Below, piece by piece: positions 12,290 through 22,689 of a stretch of DNA of 64,000 nt. Position 1 is the first letter of the stretch. The number at the start of each line of letters is the position of its first letter. The notes under the pieces are model-generated. The model was not told the DNA's origin and did not search any database. It worked only from the letters and a program-made list of their open reading frames with translations. This stretch comes from Ariolimax columbianus (Eukaryota; Mollusca; Gastropoda; Stylommatophora; Arionidae). The translations under genes and the position numbers were made by a program. The stretch lies in NCBI GenBank assembly GCA_036924085.1, contig JAVGWX010000005.1, forward strand, positions 80,802,666 to 80,866,665. The letters run 5' to 3'.

Positions 12290-13480
12290 GCCGTCTCCGC
12301 ACCGGAGGTTGATGGTAATGAATCCCCAGCTGCCTATGTCCCGTGCTAGGTTGGTACACTCAGTCAAATTATGTCCTGACCACATCTTGATGTTGTCTGT
12401 CCATCTGTACCTCTGGCTCTCTTGCCCTTCAATTTAACCTTCAGCAAACTGTCATTAATACTGTAACATCCGCATATCTGATATTATTGATACTTCGTCG
12501 TCCTATATTCAATCCAGGCATATCTTCTATTTTATTGTACATTTCTTGTGTGTAAACATTAAACAGGTCAGAGGATAGCACACACTCCTGTCTAACTCCT
12601 TTTTTAAATATTTATACTCATCTCTAGTTCTCAAACATACTGATTGATCCTAATACAAGTTTGATATCCTTACCGTCCAGATTTACCTCCTCTAAACATT
12701 TTATTAGCTGCTCATGCTTCCCATTATCAAATGCTTTAGTGTAATCAATGAAGCAAGCATAAATGTCCTTTTGCATCTACATGTATTTTGCCCACAATTA
12801 TTCTCATACAGAAAATCCCTTCTCTTGTTCCGCTTGAAACCAAACTGCCCCGCACTGACTTGGCCGATCTTCCCTTTAATTCTTTTTTAATTGATTTTAA
12901 GTAGTATTTTGGAGACAGCTCATAAAACTTATAGTTAAAAAAAACCATGCAATCAACTGCTTTGGTCTTCTTAGGCAACATTATGAACTCTGAAATTGTT
13001 AGGTCCTGGGGTATGTGTTCTATTGTGTATTTATCTTTGCATAGATCTGTGACTAGATCAACACCAAATTCTTTCAGTGCTTCTATCATTTCTACGGTAT
13101 GTCATCTGGTCCAGTCGCTTTCCTTTTCTTCTTATAGCTATTTCAACTTCTGATTCTAGAATTGATGATCCTGCTGTATCTTTTATTTCAGGTTTACTGC
13201 ACCTTTCATCATGGAAGAGAGCATCAACATATTCTGCCCATCTTTTTGTTATTTTTGTCGCCTCAAACAACATATTTCCTTCTTTGTCCTTAATATTACT
13301 CCAACCTTTGCGAGCATTTTTTCACTCTGTCATATTTTTTTAATTTCTTGATGAAGTTCTGTTTTGCATTCATATCTTCTATACTTTTACATTGACCCTA
13401 CAACCATTTCTCTTTATCTGTACATTGATCTTAATTCTTTAACAATCATGTTATAATTGTGTTTTTTGCCTGTTTCTGGC
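12290..13480 (-). mobile_element. LINE-G copy, decayed reverse transcriptase
   Basis: On the minus strand, 12745-13089 encodes the finger region of a LINE reverse transcriptase: HIPQDLTISEFIMLPKKTKA, then a decayed GTREGIFCMRIIV. A lower segment gives FIDY-type motif A remnants near 12720-12760. The 3' end is near 12275-12300 at 'gatcatcattatcaag'. The same family is seen at 24870-25330 and 26150-27760. Frameshifts make it inactive. Confidence 0.65.
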
Positions 13481-13864
13481 ATTTCATACTTGTTTGACAT
13501 GTTCTTTCTTATTTAGAAGGATGCAGTTAGCTACAGGTCAGAAAAAAGAATATTTTTGTTTAAGTCAAATAACTTATTTTATCATTCTGTATACTAAACA
13601 ATGAATTAAAATTATCATATAATGGCCAGATTTTAATTCTGCATTCAAAGTGCCGAAATTCGAAATATAGCATAAGGCAGTTGCTCATTTGCACTGCCCA
13701 GAATATTAATTCATTTGAGATCACTATATGTGTAGTTTTCCCATTTGTTGAAAGCTGGCTCTGTTGATGAATTCCTGCATATGGAAAGAATTAACAAGCA
13801 ACAATAGAAAAAAAAGCTTTGAAAATAAATGAAGAAAAAAGTTAAGCAAAAGCAGTCCACTTAC

Positions 13865-13997
13865 AGCGAATACTGTCCTCATCAGGAAATACAATGGTCA
13901 TGGAACTGGCAGTGGTATGTTTGATAAAAGGATATGCATTAGCATCCTTCTTTCTACCACCATCAACAGATCTTTTTTCCATCCTCACTGTATCACT
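13865..13997 (-). CDS. Zinc-finger gene 1, exon A (133 bp)
   Basis: Acceptor 'gttattttcag' and donor 'gtaagtgg' flank 44 codons plus one base, from SDTVRMEKRSVDGGR to IVFPDEDSIR. The spare T completes a Tyr codon with exon B. Gene 2 has a 133-bp partner at 63531-63663 with the conserved stretch SSMTIVFPxEDS. It starts in phase 0, so at least one 5' exon must lie upstream; I could not identify it. Confidence 0.8.
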
Positions 13998-14274
13998 CTG
14001 AAAATAACATTTTGTTCAACTAAAATTCTAAAATGTTTCTTTTAACTTCAAGATCAAAATGGATAAGAGTGATGATTTTGCTTTCCACTAGGTCAACAAA
14101 TCATGAACTCATTAAGAGATTTTAAATTAGGGATGTACCAAATATTTGATACTGAATAGTGCATCCAATCAAAAAAGTTTAATAACATTCAGTTTTAATT
14201 CCATACTAACTTAACCCTTTGAATATGTCTCACCACTTTAAGTTTTTAATTTATCTTATTAAGTTAACTTATTC

Positions 14275-15905
14275 TGGTTTCAGTTGTGAAGAATTCTTAT
14301 TCCGTTTGCTGTGCTAAATAAGAGTGTAGATTCAAGATTTTAGTTCATTTTGTTCAATGAATTCTCAACTTTATGTTAATAGTGTTAAGAATTTGTTAAC
14401 GGCCGACGAGGCATGAGTTTTAATAACATCATGTATGCACGATGAATCCATGTGGGATAATGGAAAGCATAGCAATTCTGAAATCGACAGTAACGAGGGT
14501 GAAAGTTTTGTCATCGATGATAGTGGGGACAAAAATTATGCCCTGGCCCCTTTGAAGAAGAGAGTGGTAAAGCAGCAAGTAAAGCAAGGTCTGTTAATGT
14601 TACTGTTAAGACCGACAACAACTGCTAGTCACAGAAATGTTACAGTGCATGTATCAGCAACGGCATGCCAACCAGAGTGGATTCACAAGTTACAGAGGGT
14701 CAGACGCAGAACACATCAAATGAGCGTGAAATGTGCATTGTTCAACACCCGCTGAAAGGAAAAGAACACTTTGTATACTAAGGGTGCACAAACCAACCAC
14801 ATCTTTAGCCCAGTGACTGTTATCAGGCATATCACAATCTATCTATGTTCTTTGCGCGCCAAATACGGCGCATAAGGCAGAAATAAATTATTTCTCCAGT
14901 TAGAACGGTGTGATGCCACTGTTTTTAAATCTTGTAAGGGGCTGAGGCCCATAGTTGAGCCCTCTCGGATGATTGTTCTTCTGAGTGTTTCCTTGGGTCT
15001 CCCTCTTTTTCAAATGCCCCTTGGTGTCCATTTGAGTGCTTGCAATGGAAGACAGTTGTTGTTCATTCTTAGGACATGTCCATCGTTTTTTCCTGATGAT
15101 GGTCAACACATATATTTGGTTTGTGTCTGTTCTTATCGAGCCATTAGTTGTGAACTGGTCCCAGTGTATATTCACTAATTTTCTTGGGCATTTAGTTTGT
15201 TTTCCAGTGCTTTTGTTGTCTTCCGGCTTTCACATCAATATGTCAGGACTGATATTACAACTGAGTTGAATAGTCTGAGCTTGGTATATTTGCTCGGTGT
15301 TGATTTCCAGATATTGGTGAGCTGAGGCCAAAGCAATTCTATTGGAAATTTCTTGTGTGGCATCTCTATCATGTGTCATTTTGCTTCCCAGGCATGTGAA
15401 ATGCTGAACATTAAATAAATTCTTCTATACAACTGTTCATTTATGTGAAGTGTATATTATGATTTTGCGTATATTTTTTCAAGTTTCTTTTTGTTGTGTT
15501 CATGAAATGCACAAATATATTTAAATTTACGATAGACGATATCATGAAGAAATGCGGCAGTCATCTTCGGACATGCACATTATTCTATGTTAAATTTATT
15601 AATTTTTGTTCACTAGCTTTACAATAGGGACCTGGGTGAGTATAATAATATTTTGTAATTTTAAAAAAAATATATTCTTCAAATAATACTGAATATATCA
15701 TTCTGTATACTAAATAATGAATTAAAATTAGCATATTGTGGCCAGAGTTTAATTCTGCATTCAATGTGCTAAAATTATATATATTACATGAGGTGTTTAG
15801 TTATATGTAATGCCCAGAATATTAATTCATTTCAGATATGTGCAGTTCTGTTCCTTTTTTTAAAGTGCTTTCTGTTGTTAAATGCATGCATATGGAAAGA
15901 GATGA
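14275..15905. repeat. Duplicated segment Y (partner of 11340-13800)
   Basis: Blocks 14275-14790 and 15415-15905 match the three blocks of segment X in order. They are interrupted here only by a LINE-C 3' end (14800-15410). Exon A lies beyond the end of X, and no counterpart follows Y. Confidence 0.6.
14800..15410 (-). mobile_element. LINE-C 3' end
   Basis: The minus strand carries the C-terminal tail of an APE-type LINE: IHWDQFTTNGSIRT, IIRKKRWTCPKNEQQ (decayed 'RRWxWIGHVLR'), then GHLKKRETQGNTQKNNHP (decayed GRPKxTxRR). The same string of motifs and the same 3' end ('agaacatagatagat') occur on the plus strand at 52918-53700. Broken frames; inactive. Confidence 0.65.
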
Positions 15906-16139
15906 CATATGGATCCTTGTGATGAGTACCTTGGTAGAGGATAGGTAGCCAGTCAGTTAAAACCAAACATACAAATATCATCATTTGTTAGTCTTTGAAT
16001 TTGTAATTATTGTATTGGTTTAAATCAGGGCTCGTCGACCTTTTTATACTTGGCGCACTTTTATGACTTTCGCGAGGGTACATTTTTCTTACCACCCTTT
16101 TAAAATTTAAATTGAAAAAAATTTATGACTTCACTTTGT

Positions 16140-16500
16140 ATATTTTTAATACATCATCATTATGTGGCATGTCCATTACAGAACATGGCTCCCATCACAG
16201 CCCATCGGAAAGAAAAACGATCTCTTGCCCAATCTCCAGAATCATGCCCAAGCATTCCTTGACATCTTGATGCCTTCGTCAACTTGGTCTGCCGTTCTTG
16301 CCTAGCACTTATCTTCCATTACCGTTCTCTTAAGACCATTTTGTCTTTTGATGTGGCCAAAGTATTTCAATTTTCTGCTCATGATGAAATTTATGAACCA
16401 GTTCTCCTCTATACTCAACTGTTGTCAAATGACTGCATTCTTCTTTTTTTCCATACATGGTATTCTGAGAACCGTCTATAACATTTCGGTTCGATTCTCT
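16140..16500 (-). mobile_element. LINE 3' fragment
   Basis: Minus-strand translation gives a decayed 'KLKYFGHIKRQNGLKRTVME' C-terminal LINE motif near 16330-16390, with flanking remnants. Short, broken and nested within the inverted-repeat element. Confidence 0.55.
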
Positions 16501-16504
16501 TCTT

Positions 16505-16765
16505 TGAGGTTTATGGGGGAAGAAGCGCATGGTCGAATGGTTTTGAGGCCTACTTGCCGACAAGGAAGGCAGCAGTTTGAATCCCCGGTATGGCATATGT
16601 TGTTTTTCTGTTGGGGGTGAAATAAACAAACATAGCCAACACACGACATGGCGACAGCAGTGGCGAAGCGGTTTGTAGTCCTCAGCCTTCAAAACCCCTT
16701 GACTTCCCCAGCAATGGGAAAAATATTGTATGACAGTAACTGTCCATGTTTCACAGCCATCTGCT
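16505..16765 (+). mobile_element. tRNA-derived SINE
   Basis: A Pol III-like A box ('tggtcgaatggttttgagg') and B box ('agtttgaatcccc') are spaced as in a tRNA, followed by a unique body with 'atggcgacagcagtggcgaa'. A relative lies at 19990-20165. It is a SINE head, not a functional tRNA gene, since no cloverleaf closes. Confidence 0.5.
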
Positions 16766-16957
16766 GTCACAGGAAAAACACAGGTTCTAACAATTTTTAC
16801 TTTTTATTGGTTTGCTGGTATTCTGCCATAGTTACCTCAGGTTGTTTAGCCTCTGCATTGCCATAATAATACATTTTTAATACAGAATGTAATTATTCTG
16901 TTACCGCCCACCAGAAAGTTAAAATCGCCCACTAGTGCCCAGGTTGAAGAGCACTAG

Positions 16958-17520
16958 CTTCTTCTTCATCGATCAACTGATGCTAAGCTTCTAGTCCGGT
17001 GAGGTTCACGAAGAAGACTGTGCGTTTCAGGTCTTCGTCGGTCCCCCCACAGCTTTTCAAGCATGGTCGCTCCCCCAGGCCAGACTGCCTCTCTTTGATC
17101 TGCATAGGTAGGCATTCTTGTAGAATATGTTCTGGTGTTTGCTTGGATGCAGTAGCATTTGGTGGACCCCTTCAAGGCGGCAGGTCCGGCATCGTCCCTA
17201 GCTGGCCACGTCCCATATAGACGACACCATAACGGTCTAGTGTTTGTTGCATAGCATCCATAGATGTCCGTTTTCTACTCCCGTGCCACTTGGGCCTACA
17301 TCTTCCGACTTGCCGGTTGAGGTTTTGGGTTTTCACTCTGGATGCCCCCTTCCATAGACAGATTGCCTTGCCAGGGTTATGTACTCTGCCTGCCAACATT
17401 TTCGATTCAGGCTTTGTTGTCTTAGCCTTTGTTCTTTCTGGAACTACCACAACACAGCAATGGTTTGGTGTATCCTTCACATGGATGGATAGAGGACTAA
17501 ACAGGGAATGAGACAAGAAA
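16958..17520 (-). mobile_element. LINE-B 3' end
   Basis: Minus-strand residues include TYADQREAVWPGGATMLEKL and RRRPETHSLL, the C-terminal part after a Cys/His motif. The same sequence occurs at 37250-37410. The 3' end reads 'ctagaagcttagcatcagtt' then 'gatcgatgaagaagaag'. The upstream part (17172-17516, 114-residue frame) is not recognised and may be a different repeat joined to it. Confidence 0.6.
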
Positions 17521-17524
17521 AGTA

Positions 17525-17995
17525 TTTAACCCATGAAGTAGGGATGGATTGGTGCGGACCAGAGCATGTACTACTTGCTGGTGGGTTCTGCATCCACACC
17601 TAAAGGGTTCCATCTACTCCACAATCTAAACCTACGAATGTCATTGATAAATTGTACTTTATTACTAAAGCTGCAAGGCATGTTCAAGAACACAAACACC
17701 AAGCCTCTGACAGCAATTCATTTTCTCTTGAGAAGAAATAGGCTAATACTGTGTAAGTAATGCAATATATTTTGATTTTGTACGCATTGTTACGTAAAAA
17801 TAAAAGTGAGTGAGTGCCTAGTTTATAATTGTTTACATAAATTCCATGTCTATAGTCCGACCATGCTGACTCGTGAAAATGTTCATTGACTGGTGAGCCA
17901 TCCTAAAAAATGTCAAGCCCTGTATGTATATAGTTTATATTTATTTTATATGTGTATATATTATAATTTGTACATATAACACGCACTAACTTAAC
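17525..17995. other. Nothing recognised
   Basis: AT-rich intergenic sequence without a recognisable gene or repeat. Confidence 0.35.
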
Positions 17996-17999
17996 CAAG

Positions 18000-18385
18000 T
18001 CTGCTTCTATGTTTGACGCTGCTTTGCCTGTCACTTGTATAGCTGCTCAGAATCATCTCTGCAAGAGTCCAAAAGTAGTCAGCCAATACTAAAGTGGACC
18101 AAGTTTCCCTAGTATTGTTTCTTCATCATAGCAATGTCTTGGTGAAAACATTCATTACTATATATTCAAGAGTTGTCAGGGAAGAAATCCATTGTGAGAA
18201 TGGAGAAAGCTGATCTTTAAGATATTGCAATTAAGTTTGCGATACAGAGACAGCATATCCTCAATCAATTCCTTGCAATTTTCTGCCCTGACAGTCTAGA
18301 AGCAACCAGACGAAACATGCCCCAATCTTTTTTCTCGTCACCTTCAAGAAGCGTGTCTAACATCTCCTCTCTGGAGATTCATGAA
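18000..18385 (-). pseudogene. Decayed transposon-associated protein ('GERFHQDI' family)
   Basis: Broken minus-strand frames give KKDWGMFRLVASRLSG, a part resembling ELIEDMLSLYRKLNCN, ECFHQDIAMMKKQY and LLDSCRDDSEQLYK. I recognise this order from a widespread uncharacterised invertebrate protein family with a FHQDI core that behaves like a transposable-element product. Several stops show it is dead. Assignment is from memory of the family only. Confidence 0.5.
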
Positions 18386-18389
18386 TTAT

Positions 18390-19985
18390 ACTTAGATCTA
18401 CAATCTACACAATTATCTGAATATATTAAAAGCATGCATAATTAACATTTGGTTTATGTACATAATGTATTCTTTCCAGTAACTTGTTATGGTTTCTGCC
18501 TTTCTTTAAAAAAAAATGGTAACATATTTTGAGTTATTAATATTATGCATGTTATTTGACTAAACTAATTGCATTAATGATTATGTATCATCAATAATCA
18601 TGTAGATCTAATCATACATATGTCAATATGATGAACCTGTTTACATATCAATCATCTGTTTGTGTTTATTTATAAACAGCAATTTATGGAATTATGTTGT
18701 GTTTTGGCAATTAGCTCATGATTTCCATTGTCACCAAACTACAAGGTAAATTAGCACAATCATATTGAATTCATAATAACATAATTGACACTGGTGGCAA
18801 GGGGCAGATAAGAAAATGAATAATGTGGTTGAGTGACTAACAATCTATTGATTGTATAAATAAAAATAAAGTGAAGCTGCTGTGTGTGGTATTGAAGGTC
18901 AATGTCCATAAAAACATATAGGAGGTAGAACTCAGTTTCCGTGCCAGAGACAGAAACAAAACGAAACCTGTTGGTAGTGTTAGTGTTACGAACAGTCTTC
19001 GTTATAAAATAATTAACATTAGATTAGTTATAATAACTTTTACCTAAAAGTTTTAGGTATAGCCACACAAAAAAGGTATTCTCGGAGAGGTTCAGGAAAA
19101 AAGAACAAACGAAAAAACAGTCTAGACTAGATCTATTAAAGTAAGTCTATATAGTAAGTATATTTCACTAAGTATATTCAGTATTAGTATAAAAAGTATA
19201 TATATTATCATATATTATATGAATATATGAGTATAATTCGGTAGAATAACTAGATAATCATAGTCTAGACTATTACTTTACTATAGCCTAACAATTCACA
19301 AAGATCTCGACAAATGATACAATATAATGATATTGACTGTCATCATTATGTAATATATCTCTCTTCAAATCCCCTCCCCCCTCTGATATAAAACAAAATG
19401 CCCACCCCCTTTTTTTCCCTCTCTTCCCATTTCGTGACGTCATATGACGACTCGCACCGTACTAGAACGACCACCCAAGCCAGATATCGATATCGTGCGC
19501 AAGGTGCAGAGCATCGAAATACAAGCAATCTTGAACACAATTGTACACGACTACAGCAACAGACCTGCACCGACATTTCTACCTATATTTGCATTTATCA
19601 AGAACTATAATTAGATATTCAAGGTATAGGGACTTTGCTATTTCGTCGTCCATGTTTATTATATCCCCTTCGGCAAATGCCGGAAACTGTGCCCGTGATA
19701 GGGGGTCTGCTCTCAGCACGTGTTTCAAAAGCTGGAGTTGGTATTATATGGCTAACTCTATAGCTCTACCTTCCACCAAAGATTCACTTTAATGTGTATA
19801 TCACCGAAGCTACAACTTATATTTGTGTTCAACCGCTTAATTTCTAATCCATGACTTATTAATTACTTACTGCGTTCTTTTGTCAATGTTATCCGATCTG
19901 CTTTGTAAACCGGACGTAGTTTGTCACGTGGTATGACCTTTTAAAATACGACAACATTGGATTGGTTATGAGTTTTGTCATTGTT
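18390..19985. other. Long AT-rich stretch, no gene recognised
   Basis: Very AT-rich with many short TATA-like runs (19140-19260), then a pyrimidine-rich patch near 19370-19430. No coding or repeat identity could be supported. Confidence 0.35.
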
Positions 19986-19989
19986 ATTA

Positions 19990-20165
19990 TCGTGTGTGAG
20001 AATCGGTTGTTCGAGCGGTAAAGATGCAGGTCACTCGACCGAGGGTTTAAACTTAGTCTGCACACTGCATGGCGACTGCCTGATCAAACGACCTTTACTC
20101 GTAAATTCCCCCACCGGAACCCAGTAATGGGAATAAACGATGTTATGATCGTTTTTGTTGTTATT
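19990..20165 (+). mobile_element. tRNA-derived SINE
   Basis: The A box-like 'gttcgagcggtaaagatg' and B box-like 'gagggtttaaactt' are followed by 'atggcgactgcctgatcaaa', parallel to the copy at 16505-16765. Confidence 0.45.
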
Positions 20166-20169
20166 ATCG

Positions 20170-20850
20170 TCCGTTTACTGTTAGCTGGTAGTATTATATT
20201 TGGAAGTTGTTTTCCAAATGTGAACACCAATGGCACAGCACCACTTTTAACTTCTAAGACAGTAAAGGTCAGTTCCGTGGCAACAATTGCAGTCGGGGAT
20301 GAAGATAACTCTTTACGTACAAAGCCGCAACCTATGTGAGGCAGCATGGCCAGTTCCCTTCCTTGCTGTTTTACCTTCCTATAATCACACATAGAGGTAC
20401 CCATTTACAGCTGGGTCGACTCGAGGAGCTGTCGTACCATGCACAAATCACGTACCTGACTTTTTTTCTGGTCGTCCGTTTCTTCGAACCCTGGCACGCT
20501 GTATTCCCAGCAAAGAAAGTCAGCTGACTGTCGACTAGGCGACACGCTCCATCTAAGACCCACATTATGTTAGCTGAAGATCTTGAGATTCCAAATAAAT
20601 GCAGCAACAACCTTCGAGACTTGGGAAAAGCGGGCTGTGAGTCTGACACGACAACTCAAATAGCTACACATCCCAACTAATTGAAACTGCGTCAATCTAC
20701 ATTATCCTCTTTGAATGCCAATATGTCTGCACATACTCATCGTAATTTGTCAGAGTATAATGAACAGCTCAAGCTTCGGGTTTCCACTGTATCACTTTCT
20801 ACGTTCTCGGCTAAAAGGTGATGATAGTTACAATATTGTAGTCCATCACT
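20170..20850. other. Nothing firmly recognised
   Basis: Several short open frames but none with a recognisable motif. Part of 20336-20600 may be a dispersed repeat, but no second copy is in the window. Confidence 0.3.
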
Positions 20851-21560
20851 TCAAAGAGTATGCTATTCATCTTCTGCGTTCGGAAGTGAAACTCAAACTG
20901 TATAAAGCACTAGTTAGACCTAGATTGGAGTACTGTGCACAGGTGTGGAGTCCTTATCGTAGATGAGATATAAACATGCTGGAAAGGCTACAAAGAAGAG
21001 CGACAAAACTGATAGTGGGATTCCAGAATTATAGTAATGAGGAAAGATTAAGAAAACCCGGTCTAGAGTGTCTAGAAAAGAAAAGAATTCGAGGTGACTT
21101 AATAAAGGTCTTTAAGATAGTCAACGGAAAGGATAAAATATACTATAACACATTTGTTTTCTTCAAAATACAACTACCTACAAGAACAAGAGGGCACATC
21201 TACAAATGAATTAAAGACAGATCAAGATTAGACATTAGGACTGCCAAAGACGGATGTGTCGAACAGAAAGGTGCAAATATCGTAGTCAACACAACACATT
21301 CCAGACTACATCCTGCAACTTGCAAAGCCCTGTTCAGGGCTTGGTAGCGGGAGTGAGAACGAACGCAGAAAAATACATTAGGAAATATTTTTGTAGCCAG
21401 AGAGTGGTGAATGCTTGGAATACATTGGCACATAAAATAGGAGGCATGGACAATTAATGAATTCAAGAATAGATTAGATTCGTATATCTTTTAGATCAAG
21501 GAAATGTAAAAGAAATTGGTTGAATACAGACTCTGCAGAGTCTTCTAAACCAATATAAAG
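20850..21560 (+). mobile_element. CR1-like LINE (LINE-F) 3' copy with nested SINE2
   Basis: Plus-strand frames give VKLKLYKALVRPRLEYCAQV, then MLERLQRRATKLIVGFQ and LIKVFKIVNGKDKI, the thumb and C-terminal part of the CR1-like RT. The frame resumes after the SINE2 insertion with RKYFCSQRVVNAWNTLA. The 3' end is 'gactctgcagagtcttctaa'. 5' truncated, with one stop after WSPYRR. Confidence 0.7.
21240..21373 (+). mobile_element. SINE2 copy with target-site duplication
   Basis: About 130 bp inserted in the CR1-like element, flanked by 'acattagga' (21232-21240 and near 21374-21382). The uninterrupted host site is present in the CR1 copy at 39985-40000 ('gacattaggaaatattt'), which confirms the insertion. 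Confidence 0.65.
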
Positions 21561-21586
21561 ACGTTAAGCTAAGTTCGTTCTGAAAG

Positions 21587-21850
21587 AAATGTTGTGTGGT
21601 AGTGTATAGCGAGGATGCGATATCTGCGCCTCCTGGTCCGACGCCTCCGGTTTCAATTGTCTTATATGGGTACTCAATTTGCCTTCTCACTGCGATCACT
21701 ATTCATTTAGCCAGACGACAATAGTGCATCCTGTTTGGATATGGAATAGGTTCTTGGGCAGCTCCGGTTCGCTGACCTTGATGCAAACTACCAGCTCTGA
21801 GTTGTTGGCTGCTGTCATTCACTGAGCTGCACCTACGGCTCCTCATGATG
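21587..21850 (-). mobile_element. SINE1 copy
   Basis: Matches, in the same order, the repeats at 42268-42545 and 60517-60790: a core around 'gatatctgcgcc', then 'agccagac' and 'tgatgcaaac'. Diverged, no coding potential. Confidence 0.55.
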
Positions 21851-21859
21851 TTCTGCCGG

Positions 21860-22685
21860 TTGTACAGCAATATAATGACTTTTTCAAAAAATAGTTGAGC
21901 TATTTGAAACTATATTCGTCTCTGTTTATTTTCATCCTTTGCTTTCCGCTATTTTTTTAAATTGATTTTTTTCATGATTAGAAAACGGGAATTTTGATAT
22001 TCAATTGGGAACATTAGTGTTTGAAAATTGATGCCAGCCAGCCAAAATCTATTAATTTATTCCCAAAATAAATCTGGTCGGCCATTAGAAGGTGCTGTCC
22101 CATGCTTTGTTTGTATTTCGGTTGGCTATTAAAAGCAAGTGCATCGAGTAGGGATATAAGAAGGCACACCACAAACTGCTATCGGAAAAATGCTGTAAAA
22201 AGTGAAGACCTCAATACGAGTAGTTTCGAAAAAAAACAAAGATAAACAATTACAGCCCCTAGAGTCAAGACTAGATGACAGTGATTAGTTACCGGGGTCA
22301 TGGTGATTAACAGTACTGACAGCTAATAAGTTTGACCAAATGAGAGGCTGACACTTGTGGTTAGATTTAGCCGCCATGTGTATGGCTTAATGCGCCCGCT
22401 TTCTATTTTATTGATGGGTGCTTGCTAATGTAGAATTTCTTCTTTTTGACAAGGATAAATTTTCATTACTTAATACGTTCTTCCCATTGTTATTTTGTTT
22501 AACCGATGGTCATCAGGAATACCAGGCAACAATTGTGGAGAAGCATCAAACACCACCTACATCGGCCTAGAAAAAGCCAAACAACAACAGAAACAAAGCC
22601 CAGCAAATATTCTAACAGATTGGTATAGATTTTCATTGCTAGCAAAAATAAAACAATAAAAATACACTTCAAGATCTAGGTCAGC
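21860..22685. other. Nothing recognised
   Basis: AT-rich sequence without recognisable gene or repeat. Confidence 0.35.
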
Positions 22686-22689
22686 ACTG

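Larger units (their letters stand above)
11340..13800. repeat. Duplicated segment X (partner of 14275-15905)
   Basis: Three blocks (about 11340-11765, 12045-12290 and 13560-13800) match, in the same order and orientation, three blocks of 14275-15905. Shared marks include the 'ttaayggcmgacgaggcatga' stretch, 'cttctatacaactgttc' and 'atcattctgtatactaaa'. In this copy the blocks are separated by LINE pieces at 11765-12040 and 12290-13480 that are absent from the partner. It could be an old local duplication or two copies of one unknown transposon; an acidic Asp/Glu/Ser-rich reading frame in both copies (11617 and 14435) faintly recalls transposase N-termini. Confidence 0.6.
16026..16957. mobile_element. 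hAT-like inverted-repeat element hosting other repeats
   Basis: The left end 'cagggctcgtcgacct' (16026) and the right end 'aggttgaagagcactag' (16941-16957) are imperfect inverted repeats of a CAGxGCTCxTCxACCT type, as in hAT termini. Looser inverted similarity continues inward. No transposase is visible, so it would be non-autonomous. Its interior holds a LINE piece (16140-16500) and a tRNA-derived SINE (16505-16765). The 8-bp target duplication cannot be checked because LINE-B abuts the right end. Confidence 0.45.

Noticed and set aside
10404..13997. A complete PR/SET domain in zinc-finger gene 1
   Set aside because: Only the preceding Cys-rich knuckle is recognisable; I found no exon with SET motifs, so I do not call it a PRDM gene.
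16515..16610. Genuine tRNA gene (also at 20005, 42720 and 48150)
   Set aside because: A and B boxes are present but acceptor and other stems do not pair convincingly, and SINE bodies follow.
19340..20660. Several medium frames near 19.4-20.6 kb
   Set aside because: No conserved motif, codon pattern or splice signals; too weak to call genes.
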